DNA of 64,000 nucleotides. Source: Symbiodinium kawagutii (taxonomy: Eukaryota > Sar > Dinophyceae > Suessiales > Symbiodiniaceae). The position numbers and the translations under genes were made by a program. The DNA is taken from assembly GCA_009767595.1 (NCBI GenBank), contig VSDK01023782.1:70383-134382 (forward strand), read 5' to 3'. The notes below the pieces were generated by a model that was not told the DNA's origin, searched no databases, and saw only the letters and a list, made by a program, of their open reading frames with translations. Of the stretch, positions 42,401 to 50,904 are shown in pieces (position 1 is the first letter of the stretch; every line of letters starts with the position of its first letter).

Positions 42401-45400
42401 ACCATCCTTGTCACCCTTGGCTGCTCCCCTTCTTTGATGACCCAGTGGCCATGCTCTTCTTCGGAGGGACAAAGATATTGAACTTTTTCACATCCGGGGG
42501 AGAACACTTCTTGGCGGAATGTTCGCTTCCGCACTCGCACCTCCTCCAGGAACGAAGGCCAATTGGGACGTGTACCCATCCTGAAGCATCGATTGACTTC
42601 GTTCACATAGCGAAGTGCCCACGGCCACCACTTGGCGGTCTGGTGAGCTTGGAGCAAGGCTTTTCTCACCTGATTCTTCAAGCACTTCACTGCCTGTTCT
42701 GCTCTTCCATTTCCTCTGGGGTCGTCTCCAGGGGTCCTGGTGACGTAGATTCCTCTGGCTTTGGCCCATCGACGGAACTCCAACCCAAACTCGTTCCCAT
42801 GATCCGAGTGAAGCTGGTTCACATGGTATCCGTCGATGCGAAGACGGGTGATGAAGTCCATCACGGTCCTGGTCACTTCCTTGCAGGTCTTCGTCAACAT
42901 CGGAAGTCCCATTCGAAATGACCTCAGCTCCATCTCTTCATCAACATCGCCTGGGTGTCCCTCCTCTTCAGCCTTCTCTGGGTCAGCTTCTTGGGGGGCC
43001 TCTTCCTCATCCTCCTTGTAATCTTCAGATTTTTCCTTCCGGCGGATCTCAGGTGGCTCTTCTTCTTCTTCATCCTCTTCTTCGTCTTCTCCTTTCTCTA
43101 TCCTTGGGGCATCTGGGGGCAGCTCCTCATCCTCTGGCGTCTTCATCTTCTCATCCTTCTTCGGAAATCTCCATGTGAGGACTCCTACCAGCATCCACCT
43201 GGCTTGATTTCCACCTTGATCCACAGCTGGGATCAATGGTCCAGCAACATCCACAGAGAGAACTGCACTTCTGGGGTGTTTGATCCGTCTGTGGGGTTCA
43301 ACCTGCTGTAGAGCCTCCTGACAAACTCTGCAGTCACGTCGGAATGGCGTGTGATTGAATGCGAGGTGTTCCTCCCACGACAGCACCTTCATAGCATAGT
43401 GGGTCCCATACATCTCCTTGACCAGTGAGCTCGCGACCATACGCATCACTCCTGGTGCCCAACGCGCCAGTTTCTTCGACGTGAGCACTCCTCGTCGTCT
43501 CAAGCTCTTCGAGGTCTTGAACTCATCAACCTGCAGATCCAATGAGCCACCAAACGTCGTAGGCTTCACTGCTTCACCTCCCAAGGATCCCTGATTGAAT
43601 GATACTTCACTCAGGCTGTAAACATCTCGAAGCATCTTCCATTCTTCTGTGTCCCACCAAGATACCACTTCAGGGTTGTAGTCACGTGGCGATGATGGAT
43701 GTTCCATAGCCACCCTGACCTCCTTTGAGTAGGACATCGCTTGACCAACTTGGTGAGCCACTATGAAGATGAACCACATTCGCCAGAGCATCACATCGTC
43801 CTCATAGATGATCTTCTGTTCCTCCTCCGTGATACCACTCATGCCGTACTCCCCACCATTCCAGCACCGAATTGGACGTGGTGCTTCCGGATTTCCTTCA
43901 ATGGGGTAATGGCGAAGGACACTCCGCGATCTGCAATTGGGACCTCCCAATACCATGGAGATCTTCCCCTCCAATGCTGCTCGCAACAGACCTGCATAGA
44001 CGCCTCCATCTCTCATCATGTCATGGTCATCTCCACGGTGCAAGTCGACTTCAACGAGGTGCCTCTCATCTCCTCCGGCTTCTTTCCAAGCTCTTCCAAG
44101 CGTAAAGCCTTCATCTGGGCCGGCGTACAGATGGACGGCAAATCCATCCCTCTTCATCATCTTCCTCTTCCTCTTGTTGGATGGTATGCTCCTCCATTCT
44201 CCCGGCTTCACAACCAACCGATCACAGATCCACTTCGGAAGTCGCTTCAGCACCGGATGGGCCTGGATGAGCTCCTTCATCCACTTCATCTCTGGCTCAA
44301 AGTCCGTCTTTTCTTCGAAGATTCCTTTCGTAGCATCTTCCATCTCATCTATCAACTGCAATGCAAGGGACCTAGAGATTTGGGGGCATCCCTCTCTTTC
44401 TTCAACTGAAAGGATTCCTCTTCTAGGATGTTTCACTTCAATCTTTCCTTCCTTCCAGGGGACTTCACAGCCCAGCTTCGTAACCAGCCAGCCCATGGGA
44501 ACAATGGGCTCTATTTCTTTCTTCGGGGAGATCATCACTCCTCCTGGCGACATCATCATCTGAGATACCTGTCCATCAGCCATTGAAACATCCACTTTCC
44601 TCAGATCCTGCTCCAATTCTCCTTTTCGAGCGGGCCTCAAGGGGTGAGTGGCGCCGCTATCAAGCAGCCCACTTTCGGTTCCAGTGACCATCTTCATAAC
44701 CTTGAACACTTTCTGTGCTGGGGTTCTATCGCCTTTCATCGCATTCAACTGTTCCTGGAGCTTCATCATCACATTCGATCTTTCATCTTCTTCTTTCACA
44801 CTGACACTAGATGACGAAGGACTCGAGGGTTGGGAATCCATCGACTTCAGCATCCTGGTTGCCTCTTCCAACAAACTCTTCATAGGGGATGAGGCATCTT
44901 CTTCCTCTCTGCTGTCGTCCGCTTCGCTCTTCCATCCTCCTCGCTTCCAACTATCATCATAGCGCCACGTCTTTGCCTTCGGTGAACTTCCATCTTTCGA
45001 CCAGGTCTTCGGCCGGGTGCATGAAGGAGACATGTGGTCGGTGGCTCCACACGTCCAGCACCTTCTCTGGTCATCCTTCTCGTGAATCCATCCACACGCC
45101 TTTCCCTTCCTGCAGCCTCCTTCTGAAAGGAAGAACTTGCACTTCCCTCGTGGTTTCTCTTCCTCTTCTCCTCTTCTATCTTTTCCTTTACCCTTTCCCT
45201 TCGCGGCTTCAACTTCTAAGGCCTTCACCTTTGGATCCAACTTTGGTGGTGGAGGTGTCACCTTCTTCTCAGCCAACGCAGCCTGCTCCATCTCAGCCAG
45301 GAGGTGCGTCGCCAACATGTCGACCGAGGTTTCACTGGGGCAGGTATCCACTGACAATCCACTCCTCATCAACGACACCCTGAACTGGAGCTCCTTGTGC

Positions 45401-47481
45401 GAGTTGAGGACTCTGGAGGTGAGCTTGTTGAGTCCCTTCAAAAGGAGGGCGGGGTCAGGAGTCACTGCTCCTACCTCTCCTGCTCTTCTTTTCCACCTCA
45501 TCCACTTTCTCAATGAGCTGGGGGCATCGGTGAGGGAAGTGGCTTCTGGAGGGTCTTCAAGGTTCCTCAACAGCATCTGTTTCTCCGCCACTCCCCCTGG
45601 GCAGTACGAGAGCAGCAACTGCGTCACGATGCCGAATGATCCCAACCTCCGTGACGAAACCAATTCGTCTCTCACGGACTCTGGAACCGCCTTCAGCAGC
45701 GAGGCAGCAACTCGACGTTCTAGTCTCTCCCACTTCCTCAACTTCAAGGTCGGCGGCGGGTCATAGCTGTGTCGGACCTTGTCAATGGGGTTCAAACCCA
45801 CATGAACCTGATACCAGTCCTCAGCCTCTTTCATCAACGTCCTCCACCAAACTTCTGCCGTACTTGACAGATCCGAAACCATGGGCTCCACCATCAAGAG
45901 CCAATCTCCAAGCATCAGGGGACCTGTGGCTGCGGTCCAAGGGCCCAAGGTCGGAAAGTCAACCGAAGCTCCACGAACCACTTCTATTCCTTGGTTCGTG
46001 GTTTCATCGTCTCTGGGTCCATCTATCTTCTTCGCTAGCTCCTTCATCGATTCCATCATCAGGCACATGAACTCCATGGACCTGTCCGAGAAGTCACCTG
46101 TTCCCCTGCCTGGTGCTGGACCAGACCTTGTTCCTCCTTTCGGCTCTTCAGCTTCCTTGGGTTTCCTGTGGGCTTCAGGACGAAAATGGGGGTCTGCGGC
46201 CTCCTCAGCTCTTCCTGGTCCTTCTGTTCGTCGATGGGGGTCTGCGGCCTCCTCTGTTCTTCTTTGGGCTTCGGGGCGGACATGGGGGTCTCCAGCCTCC
46301 TTAGTCTTTCTCGAAGCTTCGAGAAGAGATTGGGGGTCTGCAGCCTCCTCGGCGGATTTCTGAAACTCCTTCGTCAATGATCTTCGCGGGCCCGTAAGAC
46401 CCCATTGCATGCCAAACCACTCGGTCGGCATCTTCATCATTCCCTTCAAGGTGCCCGAGTCTACTCTCCTCATCGAAGATTCAGCACCCATCCCAGTCAA
46501 CACTCCACTCTTTGGGGGTCTAGCAGCCTCCTTTGGAAACCCTGATCCATCCCTCTGGTCTCCTCCTACATGGGTGGAACCGGCGGCTTCTTTTGGGGGT
46601 CTACCGTCCTCCTCTGGGGTGGAGTACTTCACTTCTTCTTCTTTCCCACGAGCTTCAAGCATGTGGATCCTATCCTTCAGTCTTTCATTCTCTTCTGCTA
46701 CCTTCTTCATCAGCAACATCATCTCTCTCTTTTCTTCCCTATCTCGATGTCGCATCTGTTCCATCTGATCATCCCTCTCTCTCAACTCTTCGGCATGGAA
46801 TCTAGCAAACTGGGCATCTCTCTCCCTCAGTTCTTCAGCCTGCATTCTAGCTAACTTCTCAGCTTCCACTTCCAAAAACTGAGGTCTCTTCACGGGGTAT
46901 GACCATTGCTCTCTTTCCACTCCTTGTACTTTCTCATACAACCACGGAGCCTGTTCACAGATTTTCTGAAACTGTTCAAATTGAGCTGGGGTGAATAGAG
47001 GGTCCTTCACGGCAACCATCGCTCCATCCCGATTACTTCCTCTTGTGGGTTCGCTTTGAGGGGCAGGTCGATCACCGATCATTCGAACCGGTGTCCTGGC
47101 TCCTTCTTCAAGCTTCTCATCTTTCTGGTCTTCCAGGGCGGCTGTCGGAGTCATCACGAATTCCTTGGTCGCTCCTGGAACATCTTTTCCTTCTTTGGCG
47201 AGGGGGGTCAAGCTATATGGAGGTAGGGCTGGTGTACTCAACCTGCTGGTATGGGCACTTCCTCGGGGGCGGTGGTGGTCTACTTCCTCTGGTCTTCCTT
47301 CCTGATCCTCTCTCACTGGTTCCACAACATCGGTGGTCGGTGGGTTAGAGTCCTCAGGTCTTCCATCTTCCAGCTGAAGTTCTCCCCTTTCCACACGCTC
47401 CCTTTCCATCCTAGCATGAGCCCTTCGAATTTGGTCTTCGCCTTCCCTCAACATAGCTTCTGATGCTGGTTCACCATTCAT
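39499..47481 (-). CDS. Copia gag-pol polyprotein with methyltransferase-like domain
   Basis: A single 2660-residue frame from the ATG at 47481. The frame is open back into the LTR but without ATG. Order: charged gag with coiled-coil heptads; a CCCH-like finger (about 782-805) and CCHC knuckle CWTCGATDHMSPSC (about 808-821); protease LLDSGAT (D941); a Rossmann-like segment (1112-1290) with HLYAGPDEGF, GGPNCRSRS (C1183) and AMEHPSSP, echoing C5-methyltransferase motifs I, IV and VI; a zinc H/C block; integrase D1411, D1560, E1595 (35 apart), with a long Glu-rich insert between the two Asp; RT with LDIKTAFL and YVDD (2037-2040); RNase H with YSDAS (D2212). After RNase H come a membrane segment (about 2427-2450) and a Cys/His cluster (YHLKADCPYL...CPMC, about 2583-2612), both unusual. 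About 1.5 times the usual copia length. Likely active. Confidence 0.93.
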   Translation of the reverse strand: MNGEPASEAMLREGEDQIRRAHARMERERVERGELQLEDGRPEDSNPPTTDVVEPVREDQEGRPEEVDHHRPRGSAHTSRLSTPALPPYSLTPLAKEGKDVPGATKEFVMTPTAALEDQKDEKLEEGARTPVRMIGDRPAPQSEPTRGSNRDGAMVAVKDPLFTPAQFEQFQKICEQAPWLYEKVQGVEREQWSYPVKRPQFLEVEAEKLARMQAEELRERDAQFARFHAEELRERDDQMEQMRHRDREEKREMMLLMKKVAEENERLKDRIHMLEARGKEEEVKYSTPEEDGRPPKEAAGSTHVGGDQRDGSGFPKEAARPPKSGVLTGMGAESSMRRVDSGTLKGMMKMPTEWFGMQWGLTGPRRSLTKEFQKSAEEAADPQSLLEASRKTKEAGDPHVRPEAQRRTEEAADPHRRTEGPGRAEEAADPHFRPEAHRKPKEAEEPKGGTRSGPAPGRGTGDFSDRSMEFMCLMMESMKELAKKIDGPRDDETTNQGIEVVRGASVDFPTLGPWTAATGPLMLGDWLLMVEPMVSDLSSTAEVWWRTLMKEAEDWYQVHVGLNPIDKVRHSYDPPPTLKLRKWERLERRVAASLLKAVPESVRDELVSSRRLGSFGIVTQLLLSYCPGGVAEKQMLLRNLEDPPEATSLTDAPSSLRKWMRWKRRAGEVGAVTPDPALLLKGLNKLTSRVLNSHKELQFRVSLMRSGLSVDTCPSETSVDMLATHLLAEMEQAALAEKKVTPPPPKLDPKVKALEVEAAKGKGKGKDRRGEEEEKPRGKCKFFLSEGGCRKGKACGWIHEKDDQRRCWTCGATDHMSPSCTRPKTWSKDGSSPKAKTWRYDDSWKRGGWKSEADDSREEEDASSPMKSLLEEATRMLKSMDSQPSSPSSSSVSVKEEDERSNVMMKLQEQLNAMKGDRTPAQKVFKVMKMVTGTESGLLDSGATHPLRPARKGELEQDLRKVDVSMADGQVSQMMMSPGGVMISPKKEIEPIVPMGWLVTKLGCEVPWKEGKIEVKHPRRGILSVEEREGCPQISRSLALQLIDEMEDATKGIFEEKTDFEPEMKWMKELIQAHPVLKRLPKWICDRLVVKPGEWRSIPSNKRKRKMMKRDGFAVHLYAGPDEGFTLGRAWKEAGGDERHLVEVDLHRGDDHDMMRDGGVYAGLLRAALEGKISMVLGGPNCRSRSVLRHYPIEGNPEAPRPIRCWNGGEYGMSGITEEEQKIIYEDDVMLWRMWFIFIVAHQVGQAMSYSKEVRVAMEHPSSPRDYNPEVVSWWDTEEWKMLRDVYSLSEVSFNQGSLGGEAVKPTTFGGSLDLQVDEFKTSKSLRRRGVLTSKKLARWAPGVMRMVASSLVKEMYGTHYAMKVLSWEEHLAFNHTPFRRDCRVCQEALQQVEPHRRIKHPRSAVLSVDVAGPLIPAVDQGGNQARWMLVGVLTWRFPKKDEKMKTPEDEELPPDAPRIEKGEDEEEDEEEEEPPEIRRKEKSEDYKEDEEEAPQEADPEKAEEEGHPGDVDEEMELRSFRMGLPMLTKTCKEVTRTVMDFITRLRIDGYHVNQLHSDHGNEFGLEFRRWAKARGIYVTRTPGDDPRGNGRAEQAVKCLKNQVRKALLQAHQTAKWWPWALRYVNEVNRCFRMGTRPNWPSFLEEVRVRKRTFRQEVFSPGCEKVQYLCPSEEEHGHWVIKEGEQPRVTRMVMRRTAVPPDDDLWIAVAEEAADAVRARQEVRRRPAIRKVGRPPEDEREERRLEDSRRKMRLDEMIIQESVLMLDDDDELAQEERRLLQKMKKMMEASPEEEELLQTKIISPKEVGREWDKWVEAIDAEVRALLVEKKAFEEVDEAEEKRLIQEARSRGKKVQFIPSSLVFTKKPGPQGGRRKARWVVCGNYEERHDSENNFSSGADAAAFRVMVWMMSRMQWVSAVLDIKTAFLNADLVMSPDEDTIIVMQPQILKEKGYFRKKVGFKPLKAVYGFRRSPKLWGGHRDQEMEKFEIKVHLEGEEKTLWLERMISEENMWKVLKSGESGKRSIHDEMVGLVMTYVDDVTVTGSEAIVDSVIQKFQDTWASSTPMKVDREAVRFLGMDLMRVQGENGRDEWLITQESYTRDLLERFPETMPRRIPISRDQASMSEEKDPPSPSDVREAQKMVGEVLWLVTRSRPDAMFACSRMGSQVTKSPKMVKEVYLQLIGYLKETSGDGLRYRDEGGEEVTVQMYSDASFAPDGAASHGCSMVFVNNNLLFWRSGRQHSVTLSTAESELMEIVEGMTAAESIACIVEELCEKAQRVAVTDSQSAKSILTVESGHWRTRHLRLRAAFARQAIAGGEWAVQYTPGEFQVADLGTKALTSVRIEFLKKLIGMEVRKKSKAGLNTKEEDWPEEIEDGRLKIQEGQKRMKLERATMALRLVMLMTSLQESYGLEEKEEAHPEDNLTPFVIAYTAVVVLVTTVGILLIQKVWKVGVSRRTEADGTSLNGTDRRPPRLEDEEDLMLKKRHPEDEGEREKSPEDERDPPEELEKRFEGFFEVKQDETPKAKGRAKGSGSQSTEEDGEKKMWLKLRWDYQRSLRFNEEEEMKNIELPFSVKTTRYGSVYHLKADCPYLTSPQTGPTRDSKWCPMCKLVSMKNRGLPKPGIPLWISGWGQHVHNHKECPKAEGNRKLSSCCQCGS

Positions 47482-47491
47482 TGTGTTTGGC

Positions 47492-47511
47492 GTGAGGTTG
47501 GGCTCATAACC
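47492..47511 (-). promoter_or_regulatory. Copia primer-binding site, tRNA-Met anticodon-loop type
   Basis: Immediately inside the 5' LTR the element strand reads GGTTATGAGCCCAACCTC. Its complement contains CTCATAA, a Met-tRNA (CAU) anticodon loop flanked by stem-like TTGGG and CC. This matches the Drosophila copia strategy, in which a 5' half-molecule of Met tRNA primes synthesis, rather than the usual tRNA 3' end. Confidence 0.6.
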
Positions 47512-47667
47512 TAATGAGGTTCCTCTTCTTCTTCTAATAAGAATGGTGACCGCCCACACTCACACTTGAGAGCTCAGCAGGTTCTTTTTCCCGCTGAACT
47601 TGATCTTGAAAGCGGCTACGAAACCGCATCGTTGAATGTCATGAAATGCAAAATGGGAGGATTTCCA
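47512..47667 (-). repeat. Copia 5' LTR
   Basis: 156 bp, identical to the 3' LTR. Very short for a copia element, so the promoter must be compact. Confidence 0.95.
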
Positions 47668-47754
47668 GTTTTAACCCCTATGAAAAATATAGTGAACCAA
47701 CCAACTGTTAGTTACTACTAGGGAAAATACAAAATGTTTGAAACCACCAGCCAA
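47668..47754 (+). mobile_element. MITE-1 copy, right part, after copia
   Basis: Begins with the duplicated GTTTT, continues AACCCCTATGAAAAATATAG, CAACCAAC and CTAGGGAAAATACAAAATG, and ends TTTGAAACCACCAGCCA. Joined to 39277-39291 it gives a near-consensus element. Confidence 0.75.
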
Positions 47755-48404
47755 ATAAGGTTCGGTGGAAGAATGGTAACTAACCACAAGATTATGCCTA
47801 TGCTGGCTATCAATAGGTTGGTAACAATGGGTGATAATCCTTGCAACCAATGTCACATGGGTTGTTTTCCGGCTCTTGATGGTTCTCAGAATGATTGATA
47901 ACGTTTGTGATAATAGTTGGCACCAGTTATGATTGATCATAGCTGGTTTATTGGTTGCGATCCCTTGATGGCTCACCAAACACTTCACAGCTACTCCGTC
48001 AATCACTAAATAAGGCATGACGCGTCTTAGCCTATGTTATTACATTATTGAAGATCATCTACCATGTATCATTGTTTATCATGTTATACCTGGTTATATC
48101 TTTATTGTTAGTATTCTCTGACATGAACCATTGTTGAACACACGGGATGCAACGGGGAACCCTTGTGGTCAACCGTTGCTATCGGCCTTCTTATGAACCC
48201 TGAACCCGTGTTCACCTCTGTTCATCGCTTTCCAACCATTCTCTTCCAACCAACATTTGCCATCAATCCCTGTCATGAACCCTTGCTTTCCATTCTTAAC
48301 AACCACTAATCCCTGATATAAACACGAATGACCCCTGTTTACCGTTATTCACAGCTATGTTTATTTATTTAATATTCATTGTTTATCATTACCATCAATA
48401 TTGA
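47755..48404. other. No recognisable gene
   Basis: AT-rich filler. A minus-strand open frame over 47671-48018 has no motif. Confidence 0.45.
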
Positions 48405-48502
48405 CTGGTTGGTGGTTTCAACCCCTATGAAAAATATTAGTCAACCAACCCATGGTTTATAAATCCTGGGGATAATAAACAATGTTTGAAACCACCAACC
48501 AG
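48405..48502 (+). mobile_element. MITE-1 reference copy (98 bp, perfect 17-bp inverted repeats)
   Basis: Left end CTGGTTGGTGGTTTCAA is the exact reverse complement of the right end TTGAAACCACCAACCAG. It is flanked by the 4-bp direct repeat TTGA on both sides. No coding capacity. The best-preserved copy in the window. Confidence 0.88.
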
Positions 48503-48507
48503 TTGAC

Positions 48508-48688
48508 CATTGATGCACGCTATCCCCAGCGAATTCTTGATAAATTCCTGGTGCTCCACCTCAACGTTTCTGCCGTGGCGCCGATTCGACATCTTTGGCG
48601 GCGGTTCTCGGCATGCTGCCCACTGTTGCCAGAGCTCCCTGAGTGGCGCCAGAGTCACAACACGGGCATGTACCCGTTTCATTAATGG
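48508..48688 (-). CDS. Putative exon ending at a MITE-1 copy
   Basis: Minus-strand island after ATCACCAG, reading through VVTLAPLRELWQQWAACREP and GRNVEVEHQEFIKNS. Its GTCAAC donor begins one base before the TCAA duplication of the adjoining MITE-1, so the element's insertion may have supplied the donor. Confidence 0.45.
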
Positions 48689-48751
48689 CTGGTGATGGTT
48701 CATAATATGCTGGTTAGCAAGTGGTCATGATAATTCATGATGGTCAACAAC

Positions 48752-48873
48752 GCTGACAAGGGGATAGAACTGGGGATGCCCATGTCTTTGTGGTTCTACC
48801 TTGGACTCATCTGGTGTGAAACAAACCAGCAAGGCGGTGGGCGTTTTGGTAAGCAGTCCCGCCAACACTTGAT
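48752..48873 (-). CDS. Putative exon, unknown protein
   Basis: Minus-strand island between ACCGAAG and GTTGTT with QVLAGLLTKTPTALLVCFTP. A MITE-2 copy lies 25 bp upstream of the acceptor. Confidence 0.45.
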
Positions 48874-48897
48874 CTTCGGTGTGATCATCAGTTATAT

Positions 48898-49010
48898 GGC
48901 TATGAGTCAATATTAATCAACCAACTTTCATGGGATTTCCACCAACAGTAATAGGGAAAACAATAGTCAATAGTCGGGGAACCAGGGGTACAGGGTTTTG
49001 ACCCACAGCC
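48898..49010 (+). mobile_element. MITE-2 copy
   Basis: 113 bp with inverted ends GGCTATGAGTCA and TGACCCACAGCC. Interior has AATATTAATCAACCAAC and AATAGGGAAAACAATAG, related in layout to MITE-1. ATAT is found at the left only. Confidence 0.65.
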
Positions 49011-49404
49011 AAAACGGCAACAACGAACGGCTTTGGTCACATGGGACGACTAAGCAATGGTGAGGTTCCGAACGATCCGTGATGAATGAATGAACCAGCA
49101 AGCATGGAACCAACAACGGCTGTTGGTGCCATGGTTGATTCTTAGCTGATGGATCAGGATCGCACGCTGGTCAGGAAGGAGGAACCCCATGGAGGGTGGC
49201 CCTGGAGTTAGCACTCATGGCTTAGGTTGTAGTATCTTGTAGTCGACAGAATCCAGGGTTGCTGATGGGCGCAAGAAACGATCATCCGGTGAGACTGGGA
49301 ATAGGCCAGTTCTGCCCCAAACGCAATAGAAACAACCCTATAAATGGTTAACACTAATCCCTATAGAATCCCATAAAATCACATAACCATCCTATCAACG
49401 CCCC

Positions 49405-49551
49405 ATCCCCCGGTGTCCCAGCCCGGCATGGCACGCCCAGCGTCTCGTCAGGCGTGCGCACCGCATCGCCCTTGGGCCAGCGCTGCTCGGCGCCTACGAG
49501 GCCCCAAAGCTCCTGGGTCCTGAGACGTGGCACCGTTTTAAGCAGGAAATG
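49405..49551 (-). CDS. Putative exon, unknown protein
   Basis: GC-rich minus-strand island after TTTCACTTCAG, with RLRTQELWGLVGAEQRWPKG and then an acidic/Pro tail. No family recognised. Confidence 0.42.
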
Positions 49552-49559
49552 CTGAAGTG

Positions 49560-50675
49560 AAACTCATCTGGTTGGTGGGTTTTCTAGGAGTTTTGTAGGG
49601 GTTATAACCATTAATAGTGGTTAATAATAGTGGTTAATAATAGGAGTTTTCTATGGTGAGCTATGGTGAGCTATGGTCCATTAGTGGTTAATTACAGGGG
49701 ATAACTGATGGTTCATAGTTGGTTAATTGTAGGGGATAACCAGCAATAGTAGCTGGCTGGTGGTTTGATAGCGGTTTTCTGGGGGTAGCTATCAATAATG
49801 GTTAATAATAGGGAATGATAAGCAACAATGATAACCAACTGATGGTTCATAGTTGGTTAGGAATACTTAGTCCATGAAACTTATGGATGGTTCAACTGAT
49901 GGTTGGAGCATCTGGTTGGTGGTTGAACCACCCACTGATGGTTAACACATGGTTGAACTGTTAATGGATGATCAATGGTGGTTATTGGATGGTTCAAACT
50001 GACGGCACTGATGGTTCAACTGATGGTTGAACTGATGGTTCAAGTGATGGTTCAACTGATGGTTCAACTCATGGTTAGAGCATGGCTTCACTGTTTAGCT
50101 GATTGTTGAGATGATTAGTCAATGAAATTGATGGTTAGTTGGTTGAACTGATGGTTAATACATCGTTGATGGTTCATTAGATGAAAATTTGATGGTTAAA
50201 GGATAACTGATGGTTAAGTAATGAGTTTAACCATGCTTAAGTAGCATTAAGCATGGTTAAACATTTTACAACATTTTAACCATGCTTAATCTTAAACATA
50301 TTACTGATGGTAAAAACATGGTTAACATGTTGAAGTAACGATTCGTGAGTGCTACTAGTAGCTCAGCATCATTACGTGTTCATTAATGGTTCGTCAATGC
50401 TTAGTTGATGGTTCATGGCTAGTTGATAGGGGTCCTTCGATGGGTATTTGATGATTACGGGAGGTTACCAACATGCAATAGCCAACAATACTCGGGCTTA
50501 CTAAGCAGCTTAATCAATGCTGGTTAATCAATGATTGTTTGATGGTTCAAGGATGATCACAACTGGTGGTTGAAAGATGGTCTGTTGATGGTCAAAATTG
50601 ACGGTTAACCATCGCGAATGGCGGTGATTTGACGACAAGTTGATGGTCATGGTGACTGGTGATTAAGAACGATTA
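49560..50675. other. Degenerate ATGGTTCAACTG repeats
   Basis: Roughly 1.1 kb built of TGATGGTTCAACTGATGG-like words. No gene. Confidence 0.6.
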
Positions 50676-50678
50676 ATA

Positions 50679-50900
50679 ATGGTGATGCATTTTAAGGAAA
50701 TGGCTACTGTAAGCACAATGGGGTTCATACCTGGTACCCACGGTGGACAACATGAGTCTATCCAGCTCGCTCACAGCCTAGAGATTTCCAAAGGGCAAGT
50801 GACCAAAGTTGTATTCACTTTCCATGCTGGAAACCATGGTGGGACAATCACTTGTGGTGACTTATCACTAAGGGGCACAACCACAAATCCCAATGATTAG
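50679..50900 (+). CDS. Possible exon or small ORF, unknown
   Basis: Plus-strand open frame of 73 codons with ATG and stop. It includes QVTKVVFTFHAGNHGGTITC and is protein-like in composition. No family recognised. Confidence 0.3.
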   Translation: MVMHFKEMATVSTMGFIPGTHGGQHESIQLAHSLEISKGQVTKVVFTFHAGNHGGTITCGDLSLRGTTTNPND

Positions 50901-50904
50901 GGGT

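Larger units (their letters stand above)
39292..47667 (-). mobile_element. Intact Ty1/copia LTR retrotransposon
   Basis: An 8376-bp minus-strand element with 156-bp LTRs that look identical base for base, a 5-bp GTTTT duplication, a primer-binding site, a polypurine tract and one unbroken polyprotein frame. On the element strand the LTR runs TGGAAATCC to CCTCATTA (TG...TA). Domain order gag-PR-(methyltransferase-like)-IN-RT-RH identifies Ty1/copia. Identical LTRs imply very recent insertion. Confidence 0.95.

Noticed and set aside
42136..42921. 261-codon plus-strand frame and many other plus frames between 39.8 and 47.4 kb
   Set aside because: They are antisense to the intact copia polyprotein and owe their openness to its codon bias.
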